64,000 nt of DNA from Epiperipatus broadwayi (taxonomy: Eukaryota; Onychophora; Udeonychophora; Euonychophora; Peripatidae). Below, one piece after another: positions 1 to 13,139 of this stretch (within the stretch, counting starts at the first letter, position 1; every line of letters begins with the position of its first letter). Location of the stretch: the NCBI GenBank assembly GCA_028023455.1, contig JAQFVV010000030.1, positions 8,954,876-9,018,875 of the forward strand, in the 5' to 3' direction. The translations under genes were made by a program, and so were the position numbers. The notes under the pieces were generated by a model. It was not told the DNA's origin. It saw only the letters and a program-made list of their open reading frames with translations, and searched no databases.

Positions 1-275
1 TCTTGTAGATAGATAATTAATATATTTTTTATCAAGAAAAGAATGTTTATTAAAATCATCATCATTAAGATAGAAAACATGAAGTATAATCTTCTCTTGA
101 CCATGCATAGATGATCTGGTCATAAGTGGACTATATATGTGCATGTGAGAATAAATGTAAAAAAACACAAAAAAAAATATTTGTTTATTGTAAAATAAAT
201 AAATATATAATCATTAAAGCAAGTCATATATAACATGACATTGCTTTTATGAGCTTATATTTACAAATATGTAAT
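1..275. other. AT-rich spacer, no gene seen
   Basis: No convincing coding sequence. The last part (about 205-275) resembles the sequence just left of the inverted-repeat element at 27665: both contain a GCTT-TATTTACAAAT block before a TATAGAG start, so the repeat family may extend into this stretch. Confidence 0.4.
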
Positions 276-447
276 ATAGAGAGCGTACCAATAGCTCAAA
301 ACAAAGCTCTTAATTGAGAAAATATTTAAAATCTCTATTAATTGATAAGTGTGGTAAGAGAAAATATTCCAGATTGAGATTTTAAATATTTTCTCTTACC
401 GCACTTTCCAATTAAGAACTTTGAGCTATTGGTATGCTCTCTCTCTA
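276..447. repeat. Short fold-back (MITE-like) element
   Basis: Two arms form a long imperfect inverted repeat. The left arm starts GAGCGTACCAATAGCTCAAA; the right arm ends TTTGAGCTATTGGTATGCTC. The inner parts (TAATTGAGAAAATATTTAAA on the left and its near complement on the right) also pair. The flanks are TATA-type microsatellite, so a target duplication cannot be read. Its upstream flank and the AAGCTCTTA motif resemble the element at 27665-27942, suggesting one family. No coding capacity. Confidence 0.65.
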
Positions 448-1620
448 TATATGTATATATAATAATGATAATTAATCTTGGTAATAAATATTAAAAGAAG
501 TAAATTATTCTGATTAATGTTAAAAGGAAAGTATTAATGTGTTTTATATTTATTTTTGTTTTTAGTCTTATTTAATAGAATTTTCTTGAACAAGACAGTA
601 TTAGACTTTAATTAATTAGAAACAGCAATAATAATTGGATTGTAATTATATTTTATATTACATTTATCTTTATATTTAACCTTATAATTTGTTTTCTATA
701 TATATATGTGCGCTATAACAAGGCTGACTAAAGTTGACAGCTGTAAATAATTACATTTATTTTGTATATGAATAATTTAAGATGAGGGCCAATTAGGAAT
801 CTATATATTCATATGTTTGGCATACATATATGGTATATATTTATGTATATTAGATTCATCATGTTATTGTTCTGCAATACTTTTGTAATGTGATATATTA
901 TTAAAGTTTTTTTATAGTAATAATTTGTAGGAGTGGGGACACACAAAATAAAATTTTGTAAATATTCGAATGATATTTTGTTAAGGAATTTATTAAGAAA
1001 TTTGAGCACCCGAACCAATAAAATCAGAGTTGAGCGAGATCCATGAACTTTGAATTCTAGAATTTGCCACTCAACATCTGCACTGAATCATACTTCCGTA
1101 TTGCTTATATTTCATAAATGTCGTCTAAAAATTCACCCTATATTTGAAATAATAAATGATTGTATTAATTTTCAGGGGATAGCAATAAATATGTTTTGTT
1201 AAGAAATAATAAGTTTTTTTTATTCATTTTTCTTTGTGTAAACCATCTTCATTAAAAATTAAGAGCCAGAAACTTAAAAAAAGAGAAAAGTGAAAAAGCA
1301 TAAGACACCATCTTGATTAAATTGTTATGGAAGTGACCATTAAATGTCCAATTTATGGTTTTCATTTTAAATCAATTATAACATATTCTTCCAAAAGAAA
1401 GGAGATGAAAAATCATTTTGATAAGATTTAATCTCTGTATCAAAGATAAACCATATATATAATATATTTTTATTTGAAAAAATAATAATATGATCATATG
1501 TTCCGATTCTTACCCAGATTATTTTATATACCTTGGGGTTATTTAATTTGTAAATAGGATAGCAAAAATTTCCAATGTTGATACTTTAGTGTATTTAGAA
1601 GGGATTTCAATAGACAGAAA
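448..1620. other. AT-rich non-coding stretch
   Basis: Only short open frames (69 codons at most on the minus strand, 809-1018) with no recognisable motif. Nothing else was found. Confidence 0.4.
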
Positions 1621-1785
1621 ACTCCTTTCAGCTATCTACTCCATCTTATATAACCTATACACATGACCACATACATATGAAAAAGATAAATGATCTCCAT
1701 TATACATATTTTGTGCTGAACCAGCACTCATCAGTAGTTCCAGATCGTCATCTCTCACCCTTACATATAATCAGTGCTCAGTAAG
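1621..1785 (-). repeat. Partial arm of the 37.5 kb fold-back family
   Basis: This matches part of one arm of the long inverted-repeat element at 37521-38226 and the single arm at 62765-63130: the same order of a CATATGAAAAAGATAAAT-type block, a TTTTGTGCT..CCAGCACTCATCAG block and an AATCAGTGCTCAGT block. Read on the minus strand it contains CTGATGA, a 5-bp hairpin and AAAA where a hammerhead would have GAAA (1709-1734). Truncated at both ends. Confidence 0.6.
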
Positions 1786-4700
1786 TGGCATTTGTTAAGA
1801 ATTCTATATTGAAGCAGTCGGATCTGAGTTCGATCCTAGCTTCATGACATCTAGCCATAAGCTCACTTCAAACCCTAGTACTAACCTTAAATTTCCAATG
1901 CAATAGGGCTTTATACGGTCAATCCACGCTAGTTTTCTTAAAGCCAAACTATTTTATAAGTATTAAAATTAATTAGTTTAAGGTTTAAATTAATCGAAGC
2001 TATTAATAAATTCATGATAAAATTATTCATGAATTTATATATATTACAACTGCATGGATTGTGCATATATATTTATAAATATATATAATTGTTCGAAAGT
2101 TTCATTGCATCTGGAATGTTTATTTTACTTTTAAATAATTTGTTAAATTTTTAGTGATTAAAAGCTACATTCTTTCGATAAGCTTTCAGATTCTCCTTTT
2201 CCAAAACAATGGGTAAAGGTTTATTAATTAGAAAAAAAGATAAGTATTTAAAATGTAAGGATTTCCTAATTAAAATCATTTTTCAGATTTTAAGAATTCA
2301 TTTTCTAATTAGAAAATCAATTCAAGTTAATGAGTTTGAAAGCCTTATCGAAGGAATGTATCTAAAAACAACTAGTAAATTTTGTAACATTGATAATGAA
2401 AGAAGCGCTAGCCTGAAGGCATCAGATACAGTATAAATAGTTCTGAAAAATTTGGAGGAAGAAGCCATCTTTGTTGTAGAGAAGTGCCATTAAACTCTGT
2501 GCGTTTTTTAAAAATCATGAATTTAAAAAGTGTTCCTATCATGGTGAAGGGCTAAAACATCAGGAATCTGGCTACGGTTCCTGAAGTCCCCTGAAAATCT
2601 TCAATGGAGCTGCTAAATCATTTCTGGACCAATCATGCTGCTAAAATCATGAAAATCCATTAAAATGCTGTACAAGTAATCGGCCAAATGCATGCCTACA
2701 TTTTACCAACCCGCACATGTAAACTAAGGAACCAGCCCCGGAAGAAATGGTAATATATTTCCATAATGAGCCGTAAATTTCTGGCCAGTTTCGAACTTTA
2801 CTTTACACTCCCTTTAAGAGCTCTTTTCATTCTTTAATGTAAATCTGTACAAAACCTTCTTTTATTTATGCTTTTTAAATTCATAGTAATTCTCTCAACC
2901 TCTAGTCTTTAATTTTCCTTTTTTACGATGACAGTTCATTTACTATATTATATATATTTATCGTGTGATTTATTAATGTTGTTTATTTTTAATTATATGC
3001 CAATAATCCTTCAACTTGATGAGCTCCTTTGTTCCATTTGCTTTATGCAAATAATATAATATTAAGTCTAATCGTAATTCTCGCCCATTAGAACTAAATT
3101 TATACGTTCTATCAATCATTGAGTCGAAAGAAATTATTAAATGTTTACTATTTTTATAATTGGCTAATAATAAATTATTAGCTCCATTTCTAATCTATGC
3201 CCCTGCTATTTTCTCGTTTCACCAATATTTATTTACTCATATATAATGTTAAAATATTTTGCAAAAGAGGGTCGATAAAGGGATCAACTAAATATATTGT
3301 ATTTTAATTCAAATTTCTGTTACTATCTATTAATATTCAGGGAAAGCACGATGTTTGGGGCATAACTAATATAATTTTATAAATGCTTTAAATAATTTTA
3401 GTTAAAAGCTCGTTTGACTTTAATTAATTTGATCAAGTCATCACGTAGAGCATTCTATAATAAATTGGGTTTTATTATTCAAACGGTGACTATCAAGTCA
3501 TCATCTTCGACCGTTGCTGACATAGGGCAATCTTCCGCTCCGTAAGCTTGTCGATGGTAATATCACTGTTATTTTAATTATAGAGGAAGAAAGCACTTCC
3601 TCCCCCACTCATGTTATATTTGGAACACCAAAGGTTCGTAGCTATGATTCGGCCTGGGTTTTCCCGTGTTCTACATCTCCTTAAAGGGCAGTAAGACTTA
3701 TCAAGTACAAGCCACTATACTACTTAAACCACCGACCAGCTATTATCTTTCCTGTTCATTTTATAGCTCATAATTTGTCAGCACTGTTACCTCTCTGTTC
3801 CAGTAAAGCCCGCTTTTATGCTCGTAATTCATGATGAAGTGATTTCAATTAAAGTTGAACAAATTCTCAGTATCTCAAACTAAATAAGTTTTCTAATAAA
3901 GGTTAAAGTTATGCCCTAAATACGTATCTTGCTCTTCATGAATGGATTTGCGAATGTGAAAATAAATCTCACATTCTTCTGTATAAAATAAGAATCATAA
4001 TTTTCGTCACCACTGAATACCCTTTATCTGCCTTTATTTTCTTGTTGGGGGCATAGACATATAGACTTTCAAATATTGTGTAATACTTGTTGGCATATAA
4101 TAGGAACTGCCATTCTTATCATAATTATAAACTCTGTTTAAGGCTAGAGGTGATCAATTTAATCATCATTAAAAATTGAACAAAACCATTACTATTATTA
4201 TTAAAATATTTTATTAACACACTTGATTTCTTAAGTCTTTTATTCAATAATTATTTAATGTTAAGGCTCGCTGTCTGTGTTGGCAACCCAAACATATACA
4301 TATGATTCGATTTAAAATTATCTTTAGTTAATTTATTATCCGATATTAGTGTCAGTTCAGGGGTATCTAATTCTCACCAACCGTTGAGCTAGTTCCTTGG
4401 CGCATAGCACTGTGCCGTCGATTTAGATCATCCATTAATCTGAGCTGGTGAGTTGGGTTTGAATTCAGTTTGGTTCAGCTGAGTTTGGATCTGACTTGCA
4501 GTTTAAGTGGTGGACATTTTTCCACCGGTACAATATTTTCTTATTAATATATATTTACTAACTTAAATATTGTGTAAATCACATATTCTTTTGATATTTG
4601 ATTTAAATAAATAAATTTTAATGTGTGTGTGTATTGCATATGCTATATTGAAAGAGTTGATTTTGCTATATATATATTTATTATCTCTACTTCGATATAT

Positions 4701-7330
4701 GATCTTAATAATGCTAAGATATCTTAAATGATGTATCTCTAAAATTGAAAAGCCAAACAATACTGGGTGAAAAACTAGACACATTTTCTTCAACAGCGAT
4801 GAACAGTTATTGCTTTGTTTAATAATCTGTTGTCTAATTACCTACTACTTAATATTTATGTATGCTGAGTGCACCCATTATAATATATCTTCTATATTAA
4901 CTTATTTGTATATGAAACAATATGGGAATTAAACTAAGTTCCCTTTAGTTGTGAATAACTACAAGACTCCACCACATTAACAATAGAAAAATATAAAGAA
5001 ATAGAATGGATATCTATTTTTTACCCTTTTGATGATAATAAATTTAGTTAGCCTTTGGAAATTTGGAAGTTTATTTAGGTCAGATGTTAATATTTATAAT
5101 TAATTGATTTTCCAACACAAATGTTGTTAAAAGTGAGACACTTTCTTTATTTTTTGTATAATTAATTATAATTTCATAATTAATAGGGATGTATTAATAT
5201 TTGGCTTAAGTATTATATTCACTCCCAAATTTCAGCACAATTGGTAATTATATTTATGATTGAAAGTGCAAGAAATACCATCCATTCTTAAGTGCACAAA
5301 TTATATTGCAATGTATGATGTATAAAGACTTACTCTAAGATAAACAAGTGTGTTTATTCAAATACTGCTAGCAATTAACTCTCTCATTCCCAGATTAAAG
5401 ATAATGTCAAATCAATTAATTCTCGCAGAGTTCTTAGCTAAGTACAATTAAATTATTTATTTAATGAAATATAAAATTAAAAATTATAATTAACTTATCC
5501 CAGGTATGATTAAGGAATCAAAAGGATTTTGTTATACTTCATCATACCTTATTAAATTTTATTTTACAATTAGAGATGAAAATAATAATTGATGAAAATG
5601 GATTTAATAAAGAGAATTAATTTAATAAAGTGGAAGTATGACCTTCTTTATTTCGATAATGTGTAAAAGATTATGATTTCAGTAATGACAAACAAATGTA
5701 GTATTAATAAAAATTATATATAAAATAAAACGACAAAATATTAGCAAACAATAAATGTACTTGTAATATCAAAGTTCTCTGAAAAATGATTACAAATATT
5801 ATTACCTGTTCTTTTTAAATAATCTGATTTTGAGTTATGAGTATGTATTTGTCCCCAATATAAAATAGAACAACAGATATTACATTTATATTCAAATGTA
5901 ACTAATAATGTAAAGTAGTTATATATATATATATATCAGCATTCTTTTGAGAACTTTATTCATTTTAATTACAACAATAATAACTATGTAGAGAAAAAAA
6001 TCCATAATTTGAGAATCAATTTCAGTAAATAATTACCTTTAATAGATAATCCCCAAATTCCATGTACAGTCAAGTGCAATTTATTTAGGCATATCATACT
6101 TTTGAAGTAGTATCCAAAGATTATCTGAGTTTTACTGGTAATAATTATAATATACATTTAACAATAAATCCACCTGATGGAATAATCCAGTAGAAAGTTA
6201 AGATTCGAAGCACATATCAGAATGATTTTTCAAAGATTTGCAGTTAATTAAAATTATTGCTCATAGTCCGGTTTGCATGATTGTAACAATTAATCCTTTT
6301 TAGAAAAATTTATTTAACACATTATAATGTCTCTATTGTATCTCGTGGTTATAACATCAATAATTATAAATCCATTATCCTTGGGTTGATGGTAGAACTG
6401 TAGTTTTGCACAAAAATAAGTAAGATAATGCTTTAGAAAGCAATAAATGAAAAATATTCTAATGGTTGGTGTTTATCTTATACATTAAATGCAAGGGTTT
6501 CATAATCCATTAATTAAGCAAATTGAATTGCCAGCTATAGTTCAGGATACTTATGAGACCTAGCAGAGAATAAATAATTCATTGACGAATTTTTTTCAGT
6601 AATCTTCCATAAGATATTAAACAGCTTTTATATGTGAACACTTGCATGTTGAATATTAATCCGAAGATTTTACAAGGAGAAGCAGTCAAGATTATTACAA
6701 GTAAGCTATTCCAACTTCAAACAAAAGAGATGAATGATTTCTGAAAATATTATATATGCAGCAACATCCTGTTTTGTTTAACTGCAGAGGGTAATCAATT
6801 TATGAAATAATTGATAGTCACTTTATGAAATAATTGTTAGGCTAACCGTCTAACTGGCTCATTATTATATAATGCTCATAATATTCTGTGCAAATAATGC
6901 ATAAACCTAGCCGATAGTTCTTGGCGGGGATATGCAAGTTAGTATTCTAATGAGCCTAGTTGTTAATATGTGAGTAGGAATTACTAATAAAAATCAAATT
7001 AAATGTTAGTTACAACAAATACTCCAGCAATTATTATTTTTATATGCAGGTGTAATATAAGGAATCTTTACCAAATAATTATTATTATAAATGTAATAAC
7101 ATTACTGAATACATCCACAATAGTACCATATTCCACTGCACACCTTCTTTATTCTATGTAATATGATTCATGCGTAATTGTAATCAACCAATATTATTGC
7201 TAGTATATCACATCTCCCCCACTACACAGAACTAGGAGTACCCATGAAACGAATACATTTTTTTTTCTGTATATATACATATAGTCCAGAATAGTGTACA
7301 AAATTTTCTCCCTCATTTAGCTAGTCTTTT
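1786..7330. other. Long AT-rich spacer without recognised genes
   Basis: Scanned for coding exons and RNA genes. A B-box-like GAGTTCGATCC lies near 1828, but no complete tRNA fold is visible. The largest open frame (2209-2436, 75 codons) has no motif and biased AT-rich composition. A pure TA microsatellite lies near 5920. A slightly GC-richer piece (about 3240-4500) was compared by eye with mitochondrial and ribosomal RNA and did not match. Nothing here can be called a gene. Confidence 0.4.
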
Positions 7331-7431
7331 AAGAATTTGGCTGACTGTTTATTTTTTTGAGGTCTTGGCAATCTTTCTTTACTGTTCTCCTTGTTTGCCA
7401 CTTCCGTTTGAATCTCTTCCCTTTGTAGTGT

Positions 7432-8745
7432 ATGATCATCTACCACTTGTACCTGGTTGAGTATTTGGTTGTCAAGTTTGCAGTTTCTTTATCTGCTTTT
7501 GCCTCTGTCAGTTCGACAGTTCAATTTCTGCTGGGGTTATTGCTCTCGCAGCCTGGAGTATTGCTGTGGCATATATGGTTGATGTGTCGCTTGTATTCTC
7601 CATCATCTTCTGTTCTCACCGCTGCTATAAATTTGGATGTTAAGTTGACAATTCCTCCCTTTATCCATGTTTTATACAGACTATCTCCGACTCACACCTT
7701 TTCTCCCACTATGAATGTTTTATGTTCTGTTTGGCCTGTGGATACATGTTTCATTGCAGGATCTGTTCTGTCCTTAACCTCCGTTCAATAATAGTTCTGC
7801 TGGAGACTTTGCACTCACTGCTGTTGATGTAAAGTGTTGACATAATAATATGCAATGCAGTGTTTCTTGCATTTTTGTTGACTTTTTTTTTTCAGAGCAA
7901 GTTTAAGTTGGTTTACTGCATTTTTGGATAATCCATTACTCTCAAGGTGGTATGGTGTCGAGTGCATGTGTTTAGTGTCTCTGATCTCTAAATATTCTTC
8001 GAAGTTTCCCGAAGTAAAACCAGAACCGTTATCTGTGATGAGAGCTTCCAGGTATCCTTGTGTTGCAAATATTTCATTAAATGATAAATGACGTCTGCCC
8101 CAGTGTTTTTCATGATTTGATATTCTACCCAGTGGAAATAAGCATCTACCAATATTAAGAATGTATATCCCATGAAAGGACCTTCATGATTTATGTGTAC
8201 ACATTCCTGTGTATTTTTAGCTGGTGGCCATGATTTATGTTCCTTAATTGTTGATCGAGCATTTGATTGGCATGCTGTGCAAGTTTTTGTGAAGCACTCG
8301 ATGTCTTCATTTATCTTAGGCCAAGTGCCTTTGCATGGACTACTCCTGGATGTCCATTGTGCAGCATTTTTAGCACCTTGTTTCGGCCCTATGAGAGTAT
8401 TATAACTCTATCTCCATTTAATATGTACCTTTTGCAGATTTATAATCTTGAACAGGCATTCCAGAAAGCCAGTGGCAAATTTTTTGGTCTTTTACTGGGC
8501 CAACCTTTGCTAATCCATTTTATAAGTAATTGATATCCTGGATCATTATTTGCCACTCTGCTACTTTTTTACTATTTGTCTGTAAATTCCAATTGTCTAT
8601 ATAGTTGATTTCCACATTGACCTTTTTTATTTTGGTTGTCTCTGGCATCTGTGAGAATGCATCTGCATGTTGTATCAAACTGCCCTCCTTATAATTTAGG
8701 TCATAGTAATAAGATGCATTGACAGCAATATTTTTTTATATCAAT
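7432..8745 (-). mobile_element. Decayed Ty3/gypsy pol (integrase end)
   Basis: Minus-strand pieces in several frames align in order with a gypsy Pol C-terminus. Near 8650-8690 is the RNase H to integrase linker with an ADALSR-like sequence. Near 8230-8390 is the integrase zinc finger (a NGHPGVVHAK-like segment, then CTACQ). Near 8050-8173 is the integrase core start with GYTFLILVDA and a following W-V-E-Y. Near 7560-7760 is a C-terminal module with VGD and a KRHINH ending, typical of gypsy Pol. Stops and frameshifts are frequent, so it is dead. It differs from the copy at 22799-24925. No LTR was identified with confidence. Confidence 0.75.
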
Positions 8746-8978
8746 GCAGAATATTAAACATAAGCTAAATAAGTCATATAATTATTCTGCCAAAATGTCA
8801 AAAGTGACAGCAGCTTATAATTGAATTTGTTAAAATATGTGTATATGGTATAAAATCTTGTGTAACTAGACAAGTAAGTTGATTTGGATCCAAAACGTTA
8901 AGATGTTTAAATGTGATTGTTCATTGCTATATGCTATTTAGTGCTTCACTGAGGAAAGTTAATAATTTGAAACTATGA

Positions 8979-10300
8979 TAAATACAATTTATCCAACCAC
9001 TTGAAACACTTTAGCAAAACCCTTTATTTGTATATATATACATACATCTACATTTCAACTGTTCTGCAGTCTTCTTCAGAGCTATGATATAATAAAAAAT
9101 AAAAAAAATAAAACACAATTATATAAATAATACCATAAAAATGTAAACAATAAAAAACTAAACATAAAATATAAAAAAAAACTAATAAAACTGAAATAAA
9201 TAATCAAATCCAAATAAAATAATCCAGTTAATATAAATTAAAATATAAATTATATATGTATATTTCTAATTGTATTATATTCAAGAATAATTATGAATCC
9301 AAATATATTATTCATTTTTATTATTTTTAATAATCTCCTAATTACTTTCATTCTTTATAAACTTAAAATTTATGGTTAGTAACTCCAGCTCAATAAAATA
9401 CTTAATTTTTATTCATATAATTGTCAGTTCAACATTAATTCATTTATTAATATTCTTTTTTTAAATCATATAATATCTATTTTTTCCTTATTCATTCTTC
9501 TGTTAAAAATAATACTTTATGTTTATCATTATTTTTTAATATCTAAACCCTATAAACATTATAATCATTGAACTTATCCAATTTACTTTAATCTCTTAAA
9601 AAAACATTTTTTTTTTCAAAAAAATATCTTATATCCTAGCTTCCTCTATCGCATATTATTTATACTAAATATATATATTCCCTACAACTCTATATATATG
9701 CTAAGTTTTTTTCTAATATATATCTATAATTATACTCATGTTTATACTCCTGTTAAACTTAAATCATTTTTTACAACCCCTAATTCATGTATAAACAATT
9801 TTCTCTTTATATATTTACCTCTATATAATTTAATAACTATATCTATATCAATCTCATCCTAATCCCAGAATCCCTATAAAATTTTGGTTTTATATTTCTT
9901 ATTAGTATTATTGTTTTTATTTTCCTTTCTTTAATATTTTTTGTATGTAACTTCATTTATATTGAAATTTGTGTCCTGTTTCCTTCATATGTATATATAT
10001 TGGTAACTTATTATCTGATCATATATTGTTTTAATCTTCTTTTTATAGAATATTTTGTTCTCCAACATATTTGTTATCAATCCCACTATCTAGACATTGT
10101 TTGCATTTTATCACATATACTCCATTAATTATTTCTTTATCATATCCTATGTATTTTTTATCTATCAAATTTAATAGGTTTTCTCTTTTTATATTAACTA
10201 TTTTTGTATTCATTATTTTTTTGCATTTTTTTAAATCTTTATAATTTTGTTAAACTTATTAATCTTCTTTATAACTTAGTTACTATAATATTTGTTTTTA
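8979..10300 (-). mobile_element. Penelope-like element 3' part with GIY-YIG remnant
   Basis: Read on the minus strand, 10213 to about 10055 encodes a GIY-YIG endonuclease start: a G-V-Y triplet at 10115-10123, a CKQC cysteine pair, then Y-V-G-E at 10055-10069, interrupted by a stop. About 60 bases on (9860-9995) is the domain's C-terminal part, with ETGHKF. An AT-rich 3' part of about 850 bases follows, ending in CTGAAGA, hairpin, GAAA and AATAAAG. This order of GIY-YIG endonuclease and structured 3' end is that of Penelope-like retroelements. The reverse transcriptase part was not seen. The 3' kilobase is an inverted copy of 13140-14180. Confidence 0.75.
9053..9079 (-). ncRNA. Hammerhead-like core in PLE 3' end
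   Basis: On the minus strand: CTGAAGA, hairpin (ACTG, loop, CAGT), GAAA. This satisfies the hammerhead core CUGANGA - stem II - GAAA, whose position 7 is free. Stems I and III were not demonstrated, so activity is unproven. Confidence 0.35.
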
Positions 10301-11011
10301 TTCCTATATATCTGTTTTCACCTTTCTTTTTTCCTTCGCTCTTTTCATTTTTATTTATTTAATTATATGTACAGGGAAACCACTCTTTTTTATTCAGATA
10401 ATAAATCACCATTATATATTGAAACAGTAAGGTCTGCTTTGCAGATCTTCGTTTCACCTTTTCTCACCTATTTCCTACCCTCATACCTTAGTTTGAACCC
10501 CAGTCTATCGTAGTGTGTCTGCAATACGCTTATATACTGAAAATCCCGCCTAATTTTAAACCACGAGCATAATGCTCATATTATATATATAACTCATTCC
10601 CAAATAAATAAAATATTATAGATTATGTATTTGTTCACATAATTTAGATTTATTTAAAAGTAGGTTATATAGGTCATAATTGCGCACACACTATGATATG
10701 ACTTTTAAAACATATCAAATTTATAAATTGTTAAAGTTATTTTGTTTGAATCTATTTACAAAGATATATTACCGTCGTAATATGTTTTTGATTTAAAATA
10801 AAATTCATTTAGTAAATATTCGTTTAGTAAATAGATTCAAATATTGCAATTTAAAAGTAAAGTAATTTTCATTTAATTTAATAAAAGTCATTCCAAATAT
10901 TTCTGTTAAAATAAATGAGGGACAATAGTTTAATTAGTTAATGTTATATAAGTTTATCTAAAAACAGCAGATGTCCACTTAAGATTTTCTTTAATTAGTA
11001 AAAGGAATTTT
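10301..11011. other. Non-coding stretch
   Basis: AT-rich; a 73-codon open frame at 10292-10513 is leucine/phenylalanine-rich, lacks motifs and overlaps the PLE flank. Nothing supported. Confidence 0.35.
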
Positions 11012-11110
11012 TAATTAAATCTAGTTTGTAATTCGAATGTCGACAGGGAAATTAACAAAATTAATTAAAATTTTGTTGAATTCTTTTAGACATTCGGATA
11101 GATTTAATTA
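11012..11110. repeat. Long imperfect hairpin (about 99 bases)
   Basis: Three successive pairings close one hairpin: TAATTAAATCT with AGATTTAATTA at the outside, CGAATGTC with GACATTCG in the middle, and AACAAAATT with AATTTTGTT near the loop. The size resembles a small MITE or a microRNA precursor; composition alone cannot decide. Confidence 0.5.
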
Positions 11111-13139
11111 CAGCTGATAAGTCCGATATATTTTTGTAACGCTCCAGGGCAGTTCTATTGTTAATTTCTAATATAAAAAGGAGGGTTTTCTTTTGTTCTC
11201 CATTCTAATGTTTCTAAGAGAAATCATTCTGAGGTCTAATGTTTCTAACCAAAATTTGTAGTAATTTGTAAATCTTGACATGACGGAGTAGAGCGCAAGA
11301 AGGCTATTTCTCTCCGGAATGGCCATATGCTGCCGTAGACCATCGGAAGCTATCACACAAGGAACCCTGGAACTGCTGCTGCTGCCAAAAATATGAACAT
11401 TTCCAGATTTTGCTGTTAATTTATATAAAAACCTGCCGACCATCAATCTACCTAAAATGCTTCTCCAGAGGTAACCCTAAATTAACCCAAGAGCTCTTGT
11501 GATAACTAACATGCTATAGCTATTTTAAATTGTTTTCTTATATTTCACATAACTTCATTATGTATTTCTTTAACGTGTTTAAATATAATCAACATTTTGC
11601 TCTCTATCCTTGGGTTAATATTTTCTATTGATTAAGCTTTCTGTTATTTTATTATGATAATGTGTCAGAATCGTCTTTGACCGAGTGAATTATTCCTTTT
11701 GTTGAAAATAAGACGCCACTATGAAGGCATATTTTAAATTTCTAAATAATTTCCAATTTTATTATCTTGCAAATCACTCGTTCGAGGGCGATTCTTTTCT
11801 TTAATATATAATATAATCACATAGTTTAAAATCTACATGTTATTGATTTTAATCTAATATGAGAGTATGTGCGAGGTCAATGATTAAATGTGTCCCCTAA
11901 TGCATGATTGCGTATATAAATCTATACTTACTTTTCAAACCCGCAAGCATGCATTTTCCTATTTTAATTACCGTGTTCTACTTTAATTACAAAGTTCATC
12001 ATTGACGTCGAGAATGTGCGGACCCTTTTAAATGAATTTCTGGGAATTTGATTGGGCATTTCTCTTAATCCAAGTAAAACCCATTCAGTATGTTTTATAT
12101 ACACTAGTCTCATATTACTGGTAAATGAATTGGTTGTTGAGACCGCTTTGTTTTAATTTTCCAAGGATTCTTTACACGGCCAAGGCCGTTCTCTTCGCTT
12201 CTTGTGGTTTCCAGGCAGAGTGTGTCCACAAATGACACACCTGGTAATTAAACGCAATCGTCACCCAGTCGCTAAGTTTCGGCTGTTCATAAAATACTTT
12301 CCTACGGGTTAGCGGTGAGATGCCCTCCGTAATCATTCCGGATATTCAATATTGTTTTATTTTATATTTATTTTTACAAAGCATCCGTGACTTAAACATG
12401 TCACACCCTCCAACTTTAATAAATTCATTATCAGCAATACTGACCTCCCAATGTAACTTTATTATTATTATTATCAAATAAATGCCTTGATCACATTCCC
12501 ACTTTGTTGCTTAGTAAGCTTTTGTCCATGCTATTCTCGAAATCAATAAATATTTTATAACACTTAATTTTCAAATATTTTCTTAAACTTGTATAATTGC
12601 TCAAAGCACCTCGCACATGTTCCTATCTCATCAAGCACATTATCGTAATGCTATTAGCCCGAGGAATAGAATATATCACTTTGCTTTAAAACCTTTTTGT
12701 CATTTATTGGAATATAATGCCAACAATTATTTAATACGCGTCCCTGTCTCATATAAGCAGACAGTGGCGTTATATATATAATTTATATAAATAAATTTTG
12801 TGAAATTATTTAAAACTAAATTTGATCTCTTATTTTATTTGATTCCTATCACTGTCTCGGTCTATATATATATTTTCTGCATTTCTTTTGTAAATCCATA
12901 GACGTTAATTAGCCACCCAAGCTTCTTTTAGTATAGAGTCCTTTGTTTCTTCCTGACCACCAGGCACCACTCAAAGGTTATACTAGTAGTAGCATCAGAT
13001 GCGTTATGTAGGTGGTGCTGTGAAATTTGGGCTTTAGATTCGAACTTAGTATATCTAGAAGGCAACCCCTCCTAGAATGTTCAGTTTCGTGTCTGGGGTT
13101 TGAATTCTGCAATGTTTTAGCGAGATAGACGATTCTGAC
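11111..13139. other. Non-coding stretch with a GC-richer patch
   Basis: No gene recognised. About 12130-12340 is clearly less AT-rich than its surroundings and includes CpG sites, but neither strand gives a recognisable protein and no splice-site pair supports an exon. The 92-codon minus-strand frame at 11168-11446 has no motif. Confidence 0.35.

Noticed and set aside
3240-4500. Possible mitochondrial or ribosomal RNA insertion
   Set aside because: Slightly higher GC and some rRNA-like words, but none of the conserved 12S/16S/18S/28S core motifs I know were present.
7432-7791. 119-codon + strand open frame
   Set aside because: Antisense of the decayed gypsy Pol C-terminus, which is on the minus strand.
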